Of a stretch of 53,598 nt of DNA, positions 8,977-18,178 are shown in pieces (position 1 is the stretch's first letter; every line of letters starts with the position of its first letter). The notes beneath the pieces were generated by a model. The model had not been told where the DNA came from. It saw only the letters and a list, made by a program, of their open reading frames with translations, and ran no database searches. Made by a program: the position numbers and the translations under genes. The stretch is from positions 1 to 53,598 of the forward strand of contig JAIORS010000069.1 in assembly GCA_021108005.1 (NCBI GenBank). The letters run 5' to 3'. The stretch is from Candidatus Aegiribacteria sp. (GTDB lineage Bacteria > Fermentibacterota > Fermentibacteria > Fermentibacterales > JCC-6).

Positions 8977-9077
8977 TCTCTCTCCTTTCGAATGTTGCTT
9001 AAATTTATAATAACACATTCCTCCGCCTCGTCAATATGTAAAAAATAGGCTAAATGTGAATCTATCAATCGTTATGG

Positions 9078-9121
9078 ACATTCTGAAGCCAGCCAGGCTT
9101 GGAGCCCGTAAACCAGAATGT
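9078..9121 (-). terminator. structured element after the propeller gene, possible terminator
   Basis: ACATTCTG (9078-9085) pairs with CAGAATGT (9114-9121) and encloses a second small stem AAGCC/GGCTT. It begins 9 bases after the stop at 9130 on the minus strand. There is no U-tract, so it may be a factor-independent terminator of low strength or simply an mRNA 3' structure. Confidence 0.35.
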
Positions 9122-9129
9122 TGAAAGGA

Positions 9130-11958
9130 TTACCTGAGAGCCATCTCCAGAATTCTTGGTGTTCCCATAATTGATCCAGAGACAGGTGTTATTTTCAGGA
9201 GAACCTGGCCCGGTCTGCCGCCAAGATCCATTTCGTAGTGCCATGTGAGCCTGCCTTCGTAGTTGCCGCTGTATCTTCCGAACAGATCTCCGGCGACTGT
9301 TGCTTCATGCCATGTTTTACCGTTATCCATGCTGAAAGTAACCTGAAGGTCGATGGAACGTTCACGGGGATCCGACAGTTCGTACGAAATGGTAATGGTG
9401 CTGCTTTCCAGCGAAACATCACTTACCGCTGCCTGCATTACAGAAGGTATGCTGGAATTGTCAATCGAGAGAGGACCTATGATTTCGGAGAAGGTTGTAT
9501 CTCCATCAATGGCACCAAGTCTTATACTTAATTCGATAGGTTCGATTCCAGGAAGATCTTCCGATGAGTTCCAGCTTGCTGTTGAAGTGTATGAAGATGG
9601 CAGATAGCTTTCGTGCGCGTTCAGACCCGCAGCGGAAATCCATGTGGACGAACCTTCCAGTTTGTACTGAAGTTCAAGGGATATATCATCTCCTTCGGTA
9701 TCGGAGATAGTGAATGAGATTGGAACGGAGCCGTCAAAGTGACCCCATTTGGCAGGCGATGTAATAGTGATTGAAGGGTATCTATTGTTGTCAACGTGGA
9801 ATGGGGAGGAGGGGACTGCGATTCCTATATCAAGGTCTTCAGGGACAGCTCTGAATTTGACCTGAAAACCGTCGAATCCGGGTATATCCGTCTCCGATTC
9901 CCAGATTATTTCGTATTGATATGTACCTGTAGCGGGAATGGAACTCTCCAGCACTGTTGCGGTTCTCCAGTTTCTTCCCGCGTCGGTGGAATATTCGTAC
10001 CGGACATCAAGAGGATTCTGCTCTGGATCGGAAAGCCTGACGCCAAGGGTAATCCTGCCTGAAACTTCTTGCTCCGGAGCCAGTATCTGACCCGATGGAA
10101 GCCGGTCGGAATCAAGATGAAGATTGCTGAGAACGCTCCAGGGACCCGGGTCGGTGTCCGCCGCTCTTACCCTCAGAGCAACATTCTCTATATCTAAATG
10201 ACCGATATCGTTCTTAGCGTTCCAGCTGAAGGGTTCTCCGTAAAACCAGGAAGGAATTTCGAATGTGCTGCCTGTCAGGTGGGCGTTGTTCCAGGTTACC
10301 TGGTCATTGATTGAATACTGTGCCTGCAATTGTATTATATCTCTTTCGGGATCTTCCACTGCATATTGAAGAAGGTACCATCCGTCGGATTCTTCTTCGG
10401 ATGTGGAAAGGTAGAGTGTGGGCGGAATATTATTATCCGCGTGAAAAATATTAGACAGTCCGCTGATACCAGGGCCATAGGAGCAGTACGGTGTGATTTT
10501 AAGGACGCATTCTCTGATATCCTGGCCCGGAAGGTCTTCGTCGCTGAACCATATTATACTGCCTCCGTTATCACGGAAACTGCTGGTCTCGTTCCATGAA
10601 TACCCCGCGTTTGTTGAATATGCGAGGGAAATTCCTGTGATACTGCTGCCTCTTACGCTGTAGGCTAATGTTACGCCACCTGAGGATTCGGATGTTATTT
10701 CGCCAGCATGAGCAACGGGAAGGTAGGATAGTCCGTAACTGCCTGAATTGGATTCGTCACAAAGCATCTGAGCCCATGAACCTGCAGCCATGCCGATGCC
10801 GGATAAAGTGTAAGTTGCAAGCCTGCCTGATCTGCCCAGAACAACGAGTTCCTGACTTCCATCACCGTCTATATCACCGGATGCAGGGGTTCTGGATATC
10901 GGTTGACCGAAATGAATTGGAAAGCCGTCGATATTTCTTCCTTCCGCATTCCAAGCATAGACATCACCGTTGTCGGAACCAACGATGACACCCAATCCTC
11001 CGCTTGTTCTTGCAATAATCGGTGACGTTGGAATGCCGCCTGTAACGTTTGGCCATCTCCACGTTCCGGCAATGCTTCCATTCCCGTTGATTAAAGTTAC
11101 TGAACTGTCCAGGCATGATATGGCAAGCTGAAGTCCCGGAATGTCAGGATCAAGATGACCTATGGCTACCGCTCCCCTTGTTGACCTGTCATCAAGAAAG
11201 AAAGGCCATCCATCGATACCGCTTCCGCTTGAGCTTACCGCATACAATCTATCATTGTATGTAGCGAAAATAACGTCTCCCAGCCCATCAGCATCTATGT
11301 CAGCTGTTATGGGAATACTGCCGGAAGAGTACCCTGTGTTGATAGGCCAACCCGGAAGGGTGGAACCATCCAGTGAAAGTACGTATACCCTTGTAGTTAC
11401 AAGAGCGCATACGAGTCCGTATCCATGATTGCCGCCAAGTGATATCTGGGAGGGCTGCCACTGCAATTTTGCAGGGAACTCCATAGGCCAGCCCGGAAGT
11501 GGATTGCCATAAATGTCAAGAAGATGTACTTTGCAATCGGCTGAACCAAAAGATATCTCCGGATAGGAATCATCATCAAGATCTACTGCTGAAATACCCG
11601 TGATTATTCCGGGTCCGGCAAATACTGGCCAGCCTGGCTGTTCAAACCCGCTGTGATCGATCATATGAATGTAACCGGTATTATCTGCGAAAATTACAAC
11701 ATGACCGGTGAGGGGGGAATAGAAAGCAGCTGGCTTTTTTGATACACCTCTATCGCAGGAAACCGGAAAACCCTCCAGCATCTGACCTGATCCGTTCCAT
11801 CCGCCAAGGCCATGATCCCCAAGGGAGATGAAAATGTCCATTGATCCTGAAGCATTTTCGGCCAGGAGAGGATTGCTAAGGGGCAAATAGCCAATATCTG
11901 TTTCCCATTCGGGCATCTGCATCAGGAATGCTGCCGACAGAAGAAAAACCAGAGACAT
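9130..11958 (-). CDS. secreted FG-GAP-type beta-propeller protein with repeated C-terminal sandwich domains
   Basis: A large exported protein (942 aa). I chose the ATG at 11958 because GGAGG lies five bases before it and a signal peptide (MSLVFLLSAAFLMQ) follows directly. Residues about 20-430 form a propeller of repeats, each ending in a Gly-Trp-Pro or Gly-Phe-Pro turn (EGFPVS, PGWPVF, PGWPMEF, PGWPINT, DGWPFFL, DGFPIHF) with DIDADGLGD and DIDGDGSQE calcium-type loops. The second half holds five repeats with a YS-x-D-x-G-x-x-W signature (for example YSTDAGRNWRTATV and FSMDNGKTWHEATV), like the sandwich repeats of cell-surface sialidase/BNR-type proteins. It lacks the T9SS-like tail seen at 26173. 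A role in adhesion or cell-surface binding is inferred. It is transcribed divergently from the envelope operon. Confidence 0.75.
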   Translation of the reverse strand: MSLVFLLSAAFLMQMPEWETDIGYLPLSNPLLAENASGSMDIFISLGDHGLGGWNGSGQMLEGFPVSCDRGVSKKPAAFYSPLTGHVVIFADNTGYIHMIDHSGFEQPGWPVFAGPGIITGISAVDLDDDSYPEISFGSADCKVHLLDIYGNPLPGWPMEFPAKLQWQPSQISLGGNHGYGLVCALVTTRVYVLSLDGSTLPGWPINTGYSSGSIPITADIDADGLGDVIFATYNDRLYAVSSSGSGIDGWPFFLDDRSTRGAVAIGHLDPDIPGLQLAISCLDSSVTLINGNGSIAGTWRWPNVTGGIPTSPIIARTSGGLGVIVGSDNGDVYAWNAEGRNIDGFPIHFGQPISRTPASGDIDGDGSQELVVLGRSGRLATYTLSGIGMAAGSWAQMLCDESNSGSYGLSYLPVAHAGEITSESSGGVTLAYSVRGSSITGISLAYSTNAGYSWNETSSFRDNGGSIIWFSDEDLPGQDIRECVLKITPYCSYGPGISGLSNIFHADNNIPPTLYLSTSEEESDGWYLLQYAVEDPERDIIQLQAQYSINDQVTWNNAHLTGSTFEIPSWFYGEPFSWNAKNDIGHLDIENVALRVRAADTDPGPWSVLSNLHLDSDRLPSGQILAPEQEVSGRITLGVRLSDPEQNPLDVRYEYSTDAGRNWRTATVLESSIPATGTYQYEIIWESETDIPGFDGFQVKFRAVPEDLDIGIAVPSSPFHVDNNRYPSITITSPAKWGHFDGSVPISFTISDTEGDDISLELQYKLEGSSTWISAAGLNAHESYLPSSYTSTASWNSSEDLPGIEPIELSIRLGAIDGDTTFSEIIGPLSIDNSSIPSVMQAAVSDVSLESSTITISYELSDPRERSIDLQVTFSMDNGKTWHEATVAGDLFGRYSGNYEGRLTWHYEMDLGGRPGQVLLKITPVSGSIMGTPRILEMALR

Positions 11959-12020
11959 CATTACCTCCAAAATCATCAATTGCAATTCGATCAATATACA
12001 TTATACTAGTCGCAGTAATA

Positions 12021-12033
12021 CCTTGAAGTCAAC
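12021..12033 (-). promoter_or_regulatory. second copy of the GTTGACTTCAAGG motif
   Basis: Identical to the 13-mer at 5560-5572 and in the same orientation towards its minus-strand gene. A TATAAT lies 21 bases beyond the TTGACT on the minus strand, too far for a standard sigma-70 spacing. Confidence 0.35.
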
Positions 12034-12075
12034 TCTGCATTTTTGTTGTATTAATTCAGAAAACCATAGTAGAGG

Positions 12076-12104
12076 TTGACTCGTGAGAAGATATATTGAA
12101 TAAT
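12076..12104 (+). promoter_or_regulatory. sigma-70-like promoter of the envelope operon
   Basis: TTGACT (12076-12081), a 17-base spacer and AATAAT (12099-12104), 57 bases before the first start codon at 12161. This is the best promoter match in the divergent intergenic space and would drive the whole 12.2-22 kb operon. Confidence 0.6.
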
Positions 12105-12160
12105 CGTATTTAAGGTAATGAGCGTTATTACCGGCTTGCGAGAAGGGAACAGGAGAAATT

Positions 12161-12763
12161 ATGAAATACGGTACACTTTTTATTCTACTTTTATTGTTTG
12201 CTACTGTTCAGGCTGGATCTCTTCCATTTTCCCGTGCCGGCGTTCTGGATTGTCCTGATGCATACGTGCTTCAGCATACTGAAATAGAAATTGGGCTTGC
12301 AGCCTCGGCATATTCTGTCGAAGACTCCACTGGTGTTTCGAACAGTGAATTTATGGTTACCGGACACCTTGACATCGGGCTTTTTCGTTACGGTCAGATA
12401 GGAATCTCATTTCTGGGCGACGGCGGAGTCGTTGGTAACATGAAAGTTGCTGTACTGCACGAAGGAATTTCGGTTCCCGCATTTGCGATCGGCCTTGAGA
12501 ATATTACAGGAGAAAAGTACGTTGACTGCTTCAAGATTGATTCAGCCGGTGTGGAAATAATGTACCCCTACGATCATTCACAAAATTGGTCAGCATACGG
12601 TGTTGTATCCAAAGATCTCAGTTTTCTGCTGGGTATTCCCGCTACGGTTAACCTTGGTATTGGAATAGGGCGCTTTGTGGGAATAGTGGATTCCGGCGCT
12701 ATGGGTATTGGAAGTTCTGTGGCTCACGGACTCTTCGGATCGGTTGTTTACAGTTTCTATTGA
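12161..12763 (+). CDS. outer-membrane beta-barrel-like protein, N-terminal part (frameshifted)
   Basis: First gene of the envelope operon, with GGAGAA before the ATG and a signal peptide (MKYGTLFILLLLFATVQAG). The mature part alternates polar and apolar residues with many aromatic strand ends (GHLDIGLFRYGQIGISFLG, VNLGIGIGRFVGIV), as in outer-membrane barrels. The frame closes at 12763 just after GLFGSVVYSFY. One frame over, the sequence continues smoothly as SIEQDGRDLNLGASYE, so a single extra base in the TTT near 12752 seems to split a protein of about 306 aa. This may be a sequencing error, a real mutation or a programmed +1 shift. A role as the outer-membrane partner of the downstream TolQR/TonB-like complex is inferred from position. 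Confidence 0.65.
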   Translation: MKYGTLFILLLLFATVQAGSLPFSRAGVLDCPDAYVLQHTEIEIGLAASAYSVEDSTGVSNSEFMVTGHLDIGLFRYGQIGISFLGDGGVVGNMKVAVLHEGISVPAFAIGLENITGEKYVDCFKIDSAGVEIMYPYDHSQNWSAYGVVSKDLSFLLGIPATVNLGIGIGRFVGIVDSGAMGIGSSVAHGLFGSVVYSFY

Positions 12764-13082
12764 ACAGGATGGACGCGATCTAAATCTCGGAGCCTCATAC
12801 GAGATCAACAAACACGTTATTCTTCAGATGGCATGGGCTGAGTTCGAACAGACGATATTCCCCGCAGAAAACCAGAACAAAGCCGATATCATGCAAAATT
12901 CAAAGGTTACGATTGGAATTCAATCAAGATTTGGTCCCATTTTAGGTGCCCAGAGGATTGTCCTTGAACGTGAACAGCAGCGAATTGAAAGAGCAAGGGG
13001 TCGACTTGAGGAACTCGAAGCTCGCAGAAGAGCTGCAGAGGCCGAACTCCAGAGACTCCGGGATCTTCTTGAGAACCGCTGA
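12708..13082 (+). CDS. outer-membrane protein, C-terminal part with coiled-coil tail (frameshifted continuation)
   Basis: This frame opens at an ATG at 12708, but meaningful sequence begins near 12754, where it takes over from the preceding frame. It reads QDGRDLNLGASYEINKHVILQMAWAEFEQ (two probable membrane strands) and then a last strand, KVTIGIQSRFGP. The end is a charged heptad-like coiled coil of about 45 residues (EREQQRIERARGRLEELEAR...LQRLRDLLENR). A barrel followed by a C-terminal periplasmic coiled coil suggests contact with the inner-membrane complex or the TPR protein encoded next, 20 bases downstream. It is probably not an independent gene. Confidence 0.55.
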   Translation: MEVLWLTDSSDRLFTVSIEQDGRDLNLGASYEINKHVILQMAWAEFEQTIFPAENQNKADIMQNSKVTIGIQSRFGPILGAQRIVLEREQQRIERARGRLEELEARRRAAEAELQRLRDLLENR

Positions 13083-13102
13083 AGAAACGGTTTATTAATA
13101 AT

Positions 13103-16100
13103 ATGAATATCCATTCATCATTAATAGTACTGGTATTGTTTACATGCTCTTTTGCTACATATGGTCAGACGGAGAACGATTCCTTCGAGACTGCCGAGCC
13201 GGCAGATACGACCGAAGTTACAAGTGTTCTCCTGGAAAGAGCTTCATTGGAACTGTCTGAACTCGAAGTTCAGATACTCAGAGAAGAAGAGCGGCTTGAA
13301 CGGATTATGACCGAGCTGATTCAACTTAGAAGGCAGCATGCAATGCTGGCCAATGCTGAAAGCGCTTTTCTTCTCGGTGAAGAACTCTACACGTCCGGTT
13401 CGATAGTATGGGCAAGAGACGCATACAAATCGATAATTGACAATTTTGCCGGTTCGATCTACTACACTGACGCGCTGTTCAGGCTTGAGCTTATTGCATT
13501 CGAACTCCAGGATTATGAAGGAGCGATCGAGTATTTCAACAGCCTGTTGGAAGCCAATCCCGCTTTTGAATTCATCGATCTGGCATACATAGCTGCTGGC
13601 CTGTCAACATACAATCTGGGGGACTTCTCAGAATCAAGGCTGTTCTACAACAAAGTACTTCCCTCAAGTGAATATTTTATACTGTCGGAATACCTGGAAG
13701 CAGTTTCGTACGTTGAAGAGGGCAATATTGATGCTGCCATGGTTGCCCTCCGTGCGATAATCGATGATACCGGAGTTTCTTCGGATAACGCTGACCTTGC
13801 GGACAGAGCCAGGATCGCCCTTGCGCAGATACTTGTTGATAAAGAGGAAGAATACGAAACTGCCCTTGAGCATTACTCCAGAGTATCATCCTTCAGTTCC
13901 TATTACGATGTCGCCATGCTTGGAAAAGTCTGGACATTGATGCGTCTTGAGAAATATCAGGATGCGTACAACCTTGCTGAACAGGTAATTGAAGATGTTC
14001 CGAATTCGGAACTGATATCGGAGTTTGAACTTGCCCAGGCTAATTGTGCCCTGGGAGCTGAAGACCTGGCTATTGCCATCAGGATGTACGAAGATCTTCT
14101 CGCCGAGCACAGCGAAACTGAGGATTACTACGATCTTTTCCTTTCAGGATCATCCCTTACCCATGAGGAGTACCAACTTGAAAGGGAACGCCTTGATAGA
14201 ATCAGACTGGGGCTGGCTGAACTTAAGGAGGAAGCCTATACCCAGGGCGACATGGAGCTTGTTGAGATGATAGAAGAAGAAGAAGCTTTTATGAGGGAGC
14301 TTTTCACAGAAATCAGTTATCTCGAGACAGTTCTTTCTCTGCCGGTTGAAATGGACACCGAGGATCTGGAGCGTGAACTGAGCATTCTTATCCAGCGGAG
14401 CAAAAGCAATACGGAGGTTCTTTCCCTTGCAGCAGGAGAAGTGCATGCACTGACGGAATCCGCGGGAACCGAACAGGACCGCCAGGACCTTATCGAGCTT
14501 GAAAAGGAAATCGAAAGAATAAAGCTTTCTCTTCAGGATCTCTCCTCGAAGTTCGGGGGAGGGATGACTGCTGAACATGACTGGGTTCAGGAAACCCAGT
14601 ACGGAATAGCCGTGGCAACATTCATGGAACGCGAACTGAGACGCGATTCCATCGATTATCTTGGTGCTTATTACAGGAACAGGATACAGGAAGCGCTGGA
14701 AAAGGGAGATTCTCTTGAGGCGGTAGCGCTTGACAGTAAAAGAACGCGCGAGATCAACATCCTTAATAGAAGAATAGATGAATCAGCCATTGAGTGCGCG
14801 GGGCATTTTGAGGAATATCTGGCCAGCTACCCGGATTCAAGATTTATATCCGATGTTCTGGTCAGGCTGGCTCAACTTTACTATGACATAGATAATCTTC
14901 AGCACAGCGAACGGCAGGCGGCAGCAGGAATAGAGGAATTCATACCGGAGGATTACTCCCGATCCATAGAACTTTATCAGCATATTCTTACTGAATTTCC
15001 CGGTAGCGAAGTCGAGGACATCGCATTCTATTCACTTGGATACTGCCTTGAATCGATGATGGATTTCGAGGGATCAGTTGAGAATTACAGAAATTTGCTG
15101 CAGGAATATCCTGAAAGCGACCTCGCTGCTGAATGCAACATCCGCGTGGGCAATTATTACTTCGATATAATCCAGTACGATTCAGCCCTGGTTTATTTCC
15201 AGAATATTCTGGATTATCCCAGCTGCAGCCCGAATCTTTACCAGCATGGTCTTTACAAGCTTGGCTGGACTCAATATCTGACCAAGGATTTCAGGCAGTC
15301 CGTCGCGACCTTCGCTTATCTGCTCAGGGATGACCAGGCCATTGACAGTCTGGGAATACAAAGAAAGGGTGATATCAGGATCCTTAACGAAGCTCGGGAA
15401 TACATGGCGTACGATTTCCTCGAAATGCATGACATGTCTGTTACTGCTATACCTGCTGCTGTCAGCTTTCTTACAGATTTCGACGATTCAGTTACTACTG
15501 TAAGTGTTCTTGGAAAAATGGCAGAGGTTTCTTCAGAAATGACCAACTGGGAAACCTCGATAGAGGCGTACAATGCCCTGCTTTCCGAGAATCCGTACTG
15601 TACCGAAGCACCTGTTTTTCAATTAAGGATCGCACAGGCTTACGAAGAGCTCGGAGAATTCGCTCTTGCTGCTGATGCCCGCGATGCGCTTGTTTCCACT
15701 TATGGAGAGAACAGCGACTGGTACAACAACGTGGGAGATGAATCTGTACTGGCCCTGACCGACTCCCTGCGAGGCTCTTCATTCGAAGAAGCGATACAGT
15801 ACTACCTTGAGCAGACGGTAACTTCAAAGGATGATCCCATTTTGTATACGCAGGCCAACATAGCTCTAATTGAGAGAATAGAGAATTATCTTCAGCAGTA
15901 TCCCTCTTCACCCAAGGCTTACGAGTATCAGTTCCACCTTGGTGATGCTTACTACCATACCGAACAGTACGTAAAGGCTGGGGATGTGTATTTCGAAGTT
16001 GCGATGGACAGCAGTTCCTTCCAGAGACAGGAAGATGCTTTCAACAATGCTTTTTCATCCTATCTCATCGCTTACGAAGAAGTACCGGGTGTGGACAGCC

Positions 16101-17659
16101 TGACATTGAGGGGAAATCTGCGTGAAACGGCTCTTACTTACTCCGACCTGTTCCCCGATGACGAGAATGTCTCGTTCTTCCTGTGGGCCTCGGCTCCGAA
16201 ATTCTACAACGCAGGGGAGTACGAAAATGCCAGGGAGATGTTCAAAATAATCTATAACAACTATTCCGGTTCAGGTTACGAAGCGCGTTCAGCCAAGTTC
16301 ATCGCTGATTCCTACCAGCAGGAAGAACTGTACGCTGAAGCTGAGGAATGGTACGGACTGGCATCACAGGCCGCTGCCATCAGCGGAGAGGATCTTGGCG
16401 CTGACATCGAGTATCTGGCTGCTTCTTCAGCGTATAACGATGCTGCTACGCTTGCCGAAAGCGAAAATACGGATGATTTGCTGGCCGCAGCGGCAAGATG
16501 GGAGCAAACAGCACACGAACACTCCGGGTCAGATGTAGCTCCGGTGGCACTGTTCGATGCTGCTGAAACCTATGGTAAAGCTGGCTCCATCGATAACGCG
16601 GTAAGGATGTTCCAGGAGCTTGCCACATCGTATCCCGCCAACGAAAATGCTCCGGGCGGCCTGCTTCGGGCTGCGTACCTTCTAAGGGAGGATGAGCAGT
16701 ATATAAGGGCCGCACAGCTGTACCTTGAAGCCTATAATACTTTCCCCGGTGCGCCGGATATGAACGCAGCTCTATCCAGTGCCGCACAGTGTTACGAAGA
16801 CGGCGACAGACAGGATCTGGCTATCGGGGTTTACCAGCAGATCGCGTCTGAGGGCGCCGGAACTGCAGGCGTTGTGGTCGAAGCGTACGCAAAAATCGGA
16901 GAATACAATTACGATATAGGGAATTATTCGATTGCGCAGAGCAATTTCGAGAATTGTATTTCGATCTACGATCAGTACAGAGATGGACGGATAACCTATC
17001 CGGCAATGTCAGCATACCATGTTGGTGAGATATTCGCAGCAGATTATTATGCTCTGACGTTTACAAATACTGATAATGTAGAATACAAAACACAGCTTTT
17101 CAATGGAACTGTTGCGAATTATAACAGAACATTCTCGTACCTTGATGATGATTACGTGTTCAGAGCCGTTCTGAAGATCGGTAAGCTACAGGAGGATTTT
17201 GCGAACACAGTAGGTTTCATGGACCCGCCGGAAGGCTACTCACCTGAGGATGAGGAGGACTTTTACACTACTCTCATGATTGTGTATGACGATTATATTC
17301 AGCGTGCCATAGGAACATATAGAAACGGTCTTCAGCTTGCGGTATCCAACGGTATTCGAACCGAATATACGGATACGATAGCTACTAATCTCGATCTGCT
17401 TCTTCCCGGAGCTGGCGCTGAAGTAGGCTATTCCTCCTCAACGACGATTATTGAGGAACCGGCAGCAACTCCGGACAGTACCGGTACTGTAATTGATGAC
17501 GGGTTTTCTCCTGAAACCGGTGACGATACCGGTGAATCCGGAACCACAGATGATTCGCAACTTCCCGATTCTGGCGATACGGAAATCCCCGCAGTTGAAT
17601 CTGAATCCGATGAACAGTCGGATGACGGTGGAGGGGGGTGCTTCCTGTGGCCCTTCTAA
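13103..17659 (+). CDS. 1518-aa periplasmic TPR-repeat protein
   Basis: Signal peptide (MNIHSSLIVLVLFTCSFATYG), then a coiled coil (about residues 45-95, LSELEVQILREEERLERIMTELIQLRRQ), then tetratricopeptide-like repeats nearly to the end. Typical units are YEGAIEYFNSLLEANP, DFEGSVENYRNLLQEYPESDLA and FNNAFSSYLIAYEEVPG, which resemble the TPR_6 type in CpoB/YbgF, BamD and GltE/AglT. A second coiled stretch lies near 455-500. The end is an acidic, threonine-rich low-complexity region (about 1455-1505) closed by GGGGCFLWPF. No enzyme motif is seen. It sits between an outer-membrane protein and TolQ/TolR genes, so a periplasmic scaffold linking the two membranes is the likely role. There is no obvious Shine-Dalgarno before its ATG, suggesting dependence on upstream translation. 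Confidence 0.8.
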   Translation: MNIHSSLIVLVLFTCSFATYGQTENDSFETAEPADTTEVTSVLLERASLELSELEVQILREEERLERIMTELIQLRRQHAMLANAESAFLLGEELYTSGSIVWARDAYKSIIDNFAGSIYYTDALFRLELIAFELQDYEGAIEYFNSLLEANPAFEFIDLAYIAAGLSTYNLGDFSESRLFYNKVLPSSEYFILSEYLEAVSYVEEGNIDAAMVALRAIIDDTGVSSDNADLADRARIALAQILVDKEEEYETALEHYSRVSSFSSYYDVAMLGKVWTLMRLEKYQDAYNLAEQVIEDVPNSELISEFELAQANCALGAEDLAIAIRMYEDLLAEHSETEDYYDLFLSGSSLTHEEYQLERERLDRIRLGLAELKEEAYTQGDMELVEMIEEEEAFMRELFTEISYLETVLSLPVEMDTEDLERELSILIQRSKSNTEVLSLAAGEVHALTESAGTEQDRQDLIELEKEIERIKLSLQDLSSKFGGGMTAEHDWVQETQYGIAVATFMERELRRDSIDYLGAYYRNRIQEALEKGDSLEAVALDSKRTREINILNRRIDESAIECAGHFEEYLASYPDSRFISDVLVRLAQLYYDIDNLQHSERQAAAGIEEFIPEDYSRSIELYQHILTEFPGSEVEDIAFYSLGYCLESMMDFEGSVENYRNLLQEYPESDLAAECNIRVGNYYFDIIQYDSALVYFQNILDYPSCSPNLYQHGLYKLGWTQYLTKDFRQSVATFAYLLRDDQAIDSLGIQRKGDIRILNEAREYMAYDFLEMHDMSVTAIPAAVSFLTDFDDSVTTVSVLGKMAEVSSEMTNWETSIEAYNALLSENPYCTEAPVFQLRIAQAYEELGEFALAADARDALVSTYGENSDWYNNVGDESVLALTDSLRGSSFEEAIQYYLEQTVTSKDDPILYTQANIALIERIENYLQQYPSSPKAYEYQFHLGDAYYHTEQYVKAGDVYFEVAMDSSSFQRQEDAFNNAFSSYLIAYEEVPGVDSLTLRGNLRETALTYSDLFPDDENVSFFLWASAPKFYNAGEYENAREMFKIIYNNYSGSGYEARSAKFIADSYQQEELYAEAEEWYGLASQAAAISGEDLGADIEYLAASSAYNDAATLAESENTDDLLAAAARWEQTAHEHSGSDVAPVALFDAAETYGKAGSIDNAVRMFQELATSYPANENAPGGLLRAAYLLREDEQYIRAAQLYLEAYNTFPGAPDMNAALSSAAQCYEDGDRQDLAIGVYQQIASEGAGTAGVVVEAYAKIGEYNYDIGNYSIAQSNFENCISIYDQYRDGRITYPAMSAYHVGEIFAADYYALTFTNTDNVEYKTQLFNGTVANYNRTFSYLDDDYVFRAVLKIGKLQEDFANTVGFMDPPEGYSPEDEEDFYTTLMIVYDDYIQRAIGTYRNGLQLAVSNGIRTEYTDTIATNLDLLLPGAGAEVGYSSSTTIIEEPAATPDSTGTVIDDGFSPETGDDTGESGTTDDSQLPDSGDTEIPAVESESDEQSDDGGGGCFLWPF

Positions 17660-17700
17660 CAAACACAGTCAGCTGTGGATCCGTGGGAACTGCAAGAAGA

Positions 17701-18147
17701 ATGATTCTTCTTTTCGTTGTTGTTACAATGGCCGTCACCGCTGTTTATGCCCAGGAAGGCGTAGAAGAAAGTGAAGGAGCAAGCTGGGAAGGGGGAAGGC
17801 TCGTTCTTGAGGAAATAACTATCAGAGGAGAGCTTCGAACTCCCCAGGCTCTTTTCATGATGCTGAAGGCTACCCCGGATCTCAGCAATGTGCTTTTACA
17901 AAGAAGTTTTATTGAAGATATCATCAAACCCGTCTATCCAGGCGCATTCGCAGATGAACCAGATCTTGGAGCCGGGCGTGAAATGATAGTTTTACCTATG
18001 TGGGTAAGATACGGCTCAGTTGCGGTACTTGGTGGTATATCAGGATATCGATATTATCAGGGAGACGACGAACAGGGGCTGGTTTTTGGTGTAGTTGCTG
18101 GTCTTGACCTTATTGGTAATCTTATACTTGATCTTGTTGGAAATTGA
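17701..18147 (+). CDS. small exported membrane-associated protein of the envelope operon
   Basis: A protein of unknown function. From the ATG at 17701 it has a signal peptide (MILLFVVVTMAVTAVYA) and 148 aa. A GTG at 17638 in the same frame, just after a purine-rich run, would overlap the TPR gene and add 21 residues. The mature part has EEITIRGELRTPQALFMMLKATPDLSNVLLQRSFIEDI, then two hydrophobic stretches (YGSVAVLGGISGYRY and LVFGVVAGLDLIGNLILDLVG) that may form a hairpin in the inner membrane. It lies 31 bases before the TolQ-like gene. The LEEITIRGELRTP segment recalls short conserved proteins in gliding/energised-envelope clusters, but I cannot name the family. Confidence 0.6.
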   Translation: MILLFVVVTMAVTAVYAQEGVEESEGASWEGGRLVLEEITIRGELRTPQALFMMLKATPDLSNVLLQRSFIEDIIKPVYPGAFADEPDLGAGREMIVLPMWVRYGSVAVLGGISGYRYYQGDDEQGLVFGVVAGLDLIGNLILDLVGN

Positions 18148-18178
18148 AACTAGATTGTTATTCGAGAGGAGATCATAG

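Noticed and set aside
8176-9010. Long open frames on the opposite strand and in other frames of the secreted protein genes
   Set aside because: They are shadows of the Gly/Ser/Thr-rich coding frames; none has a ribosome binding site or protein-like composition.
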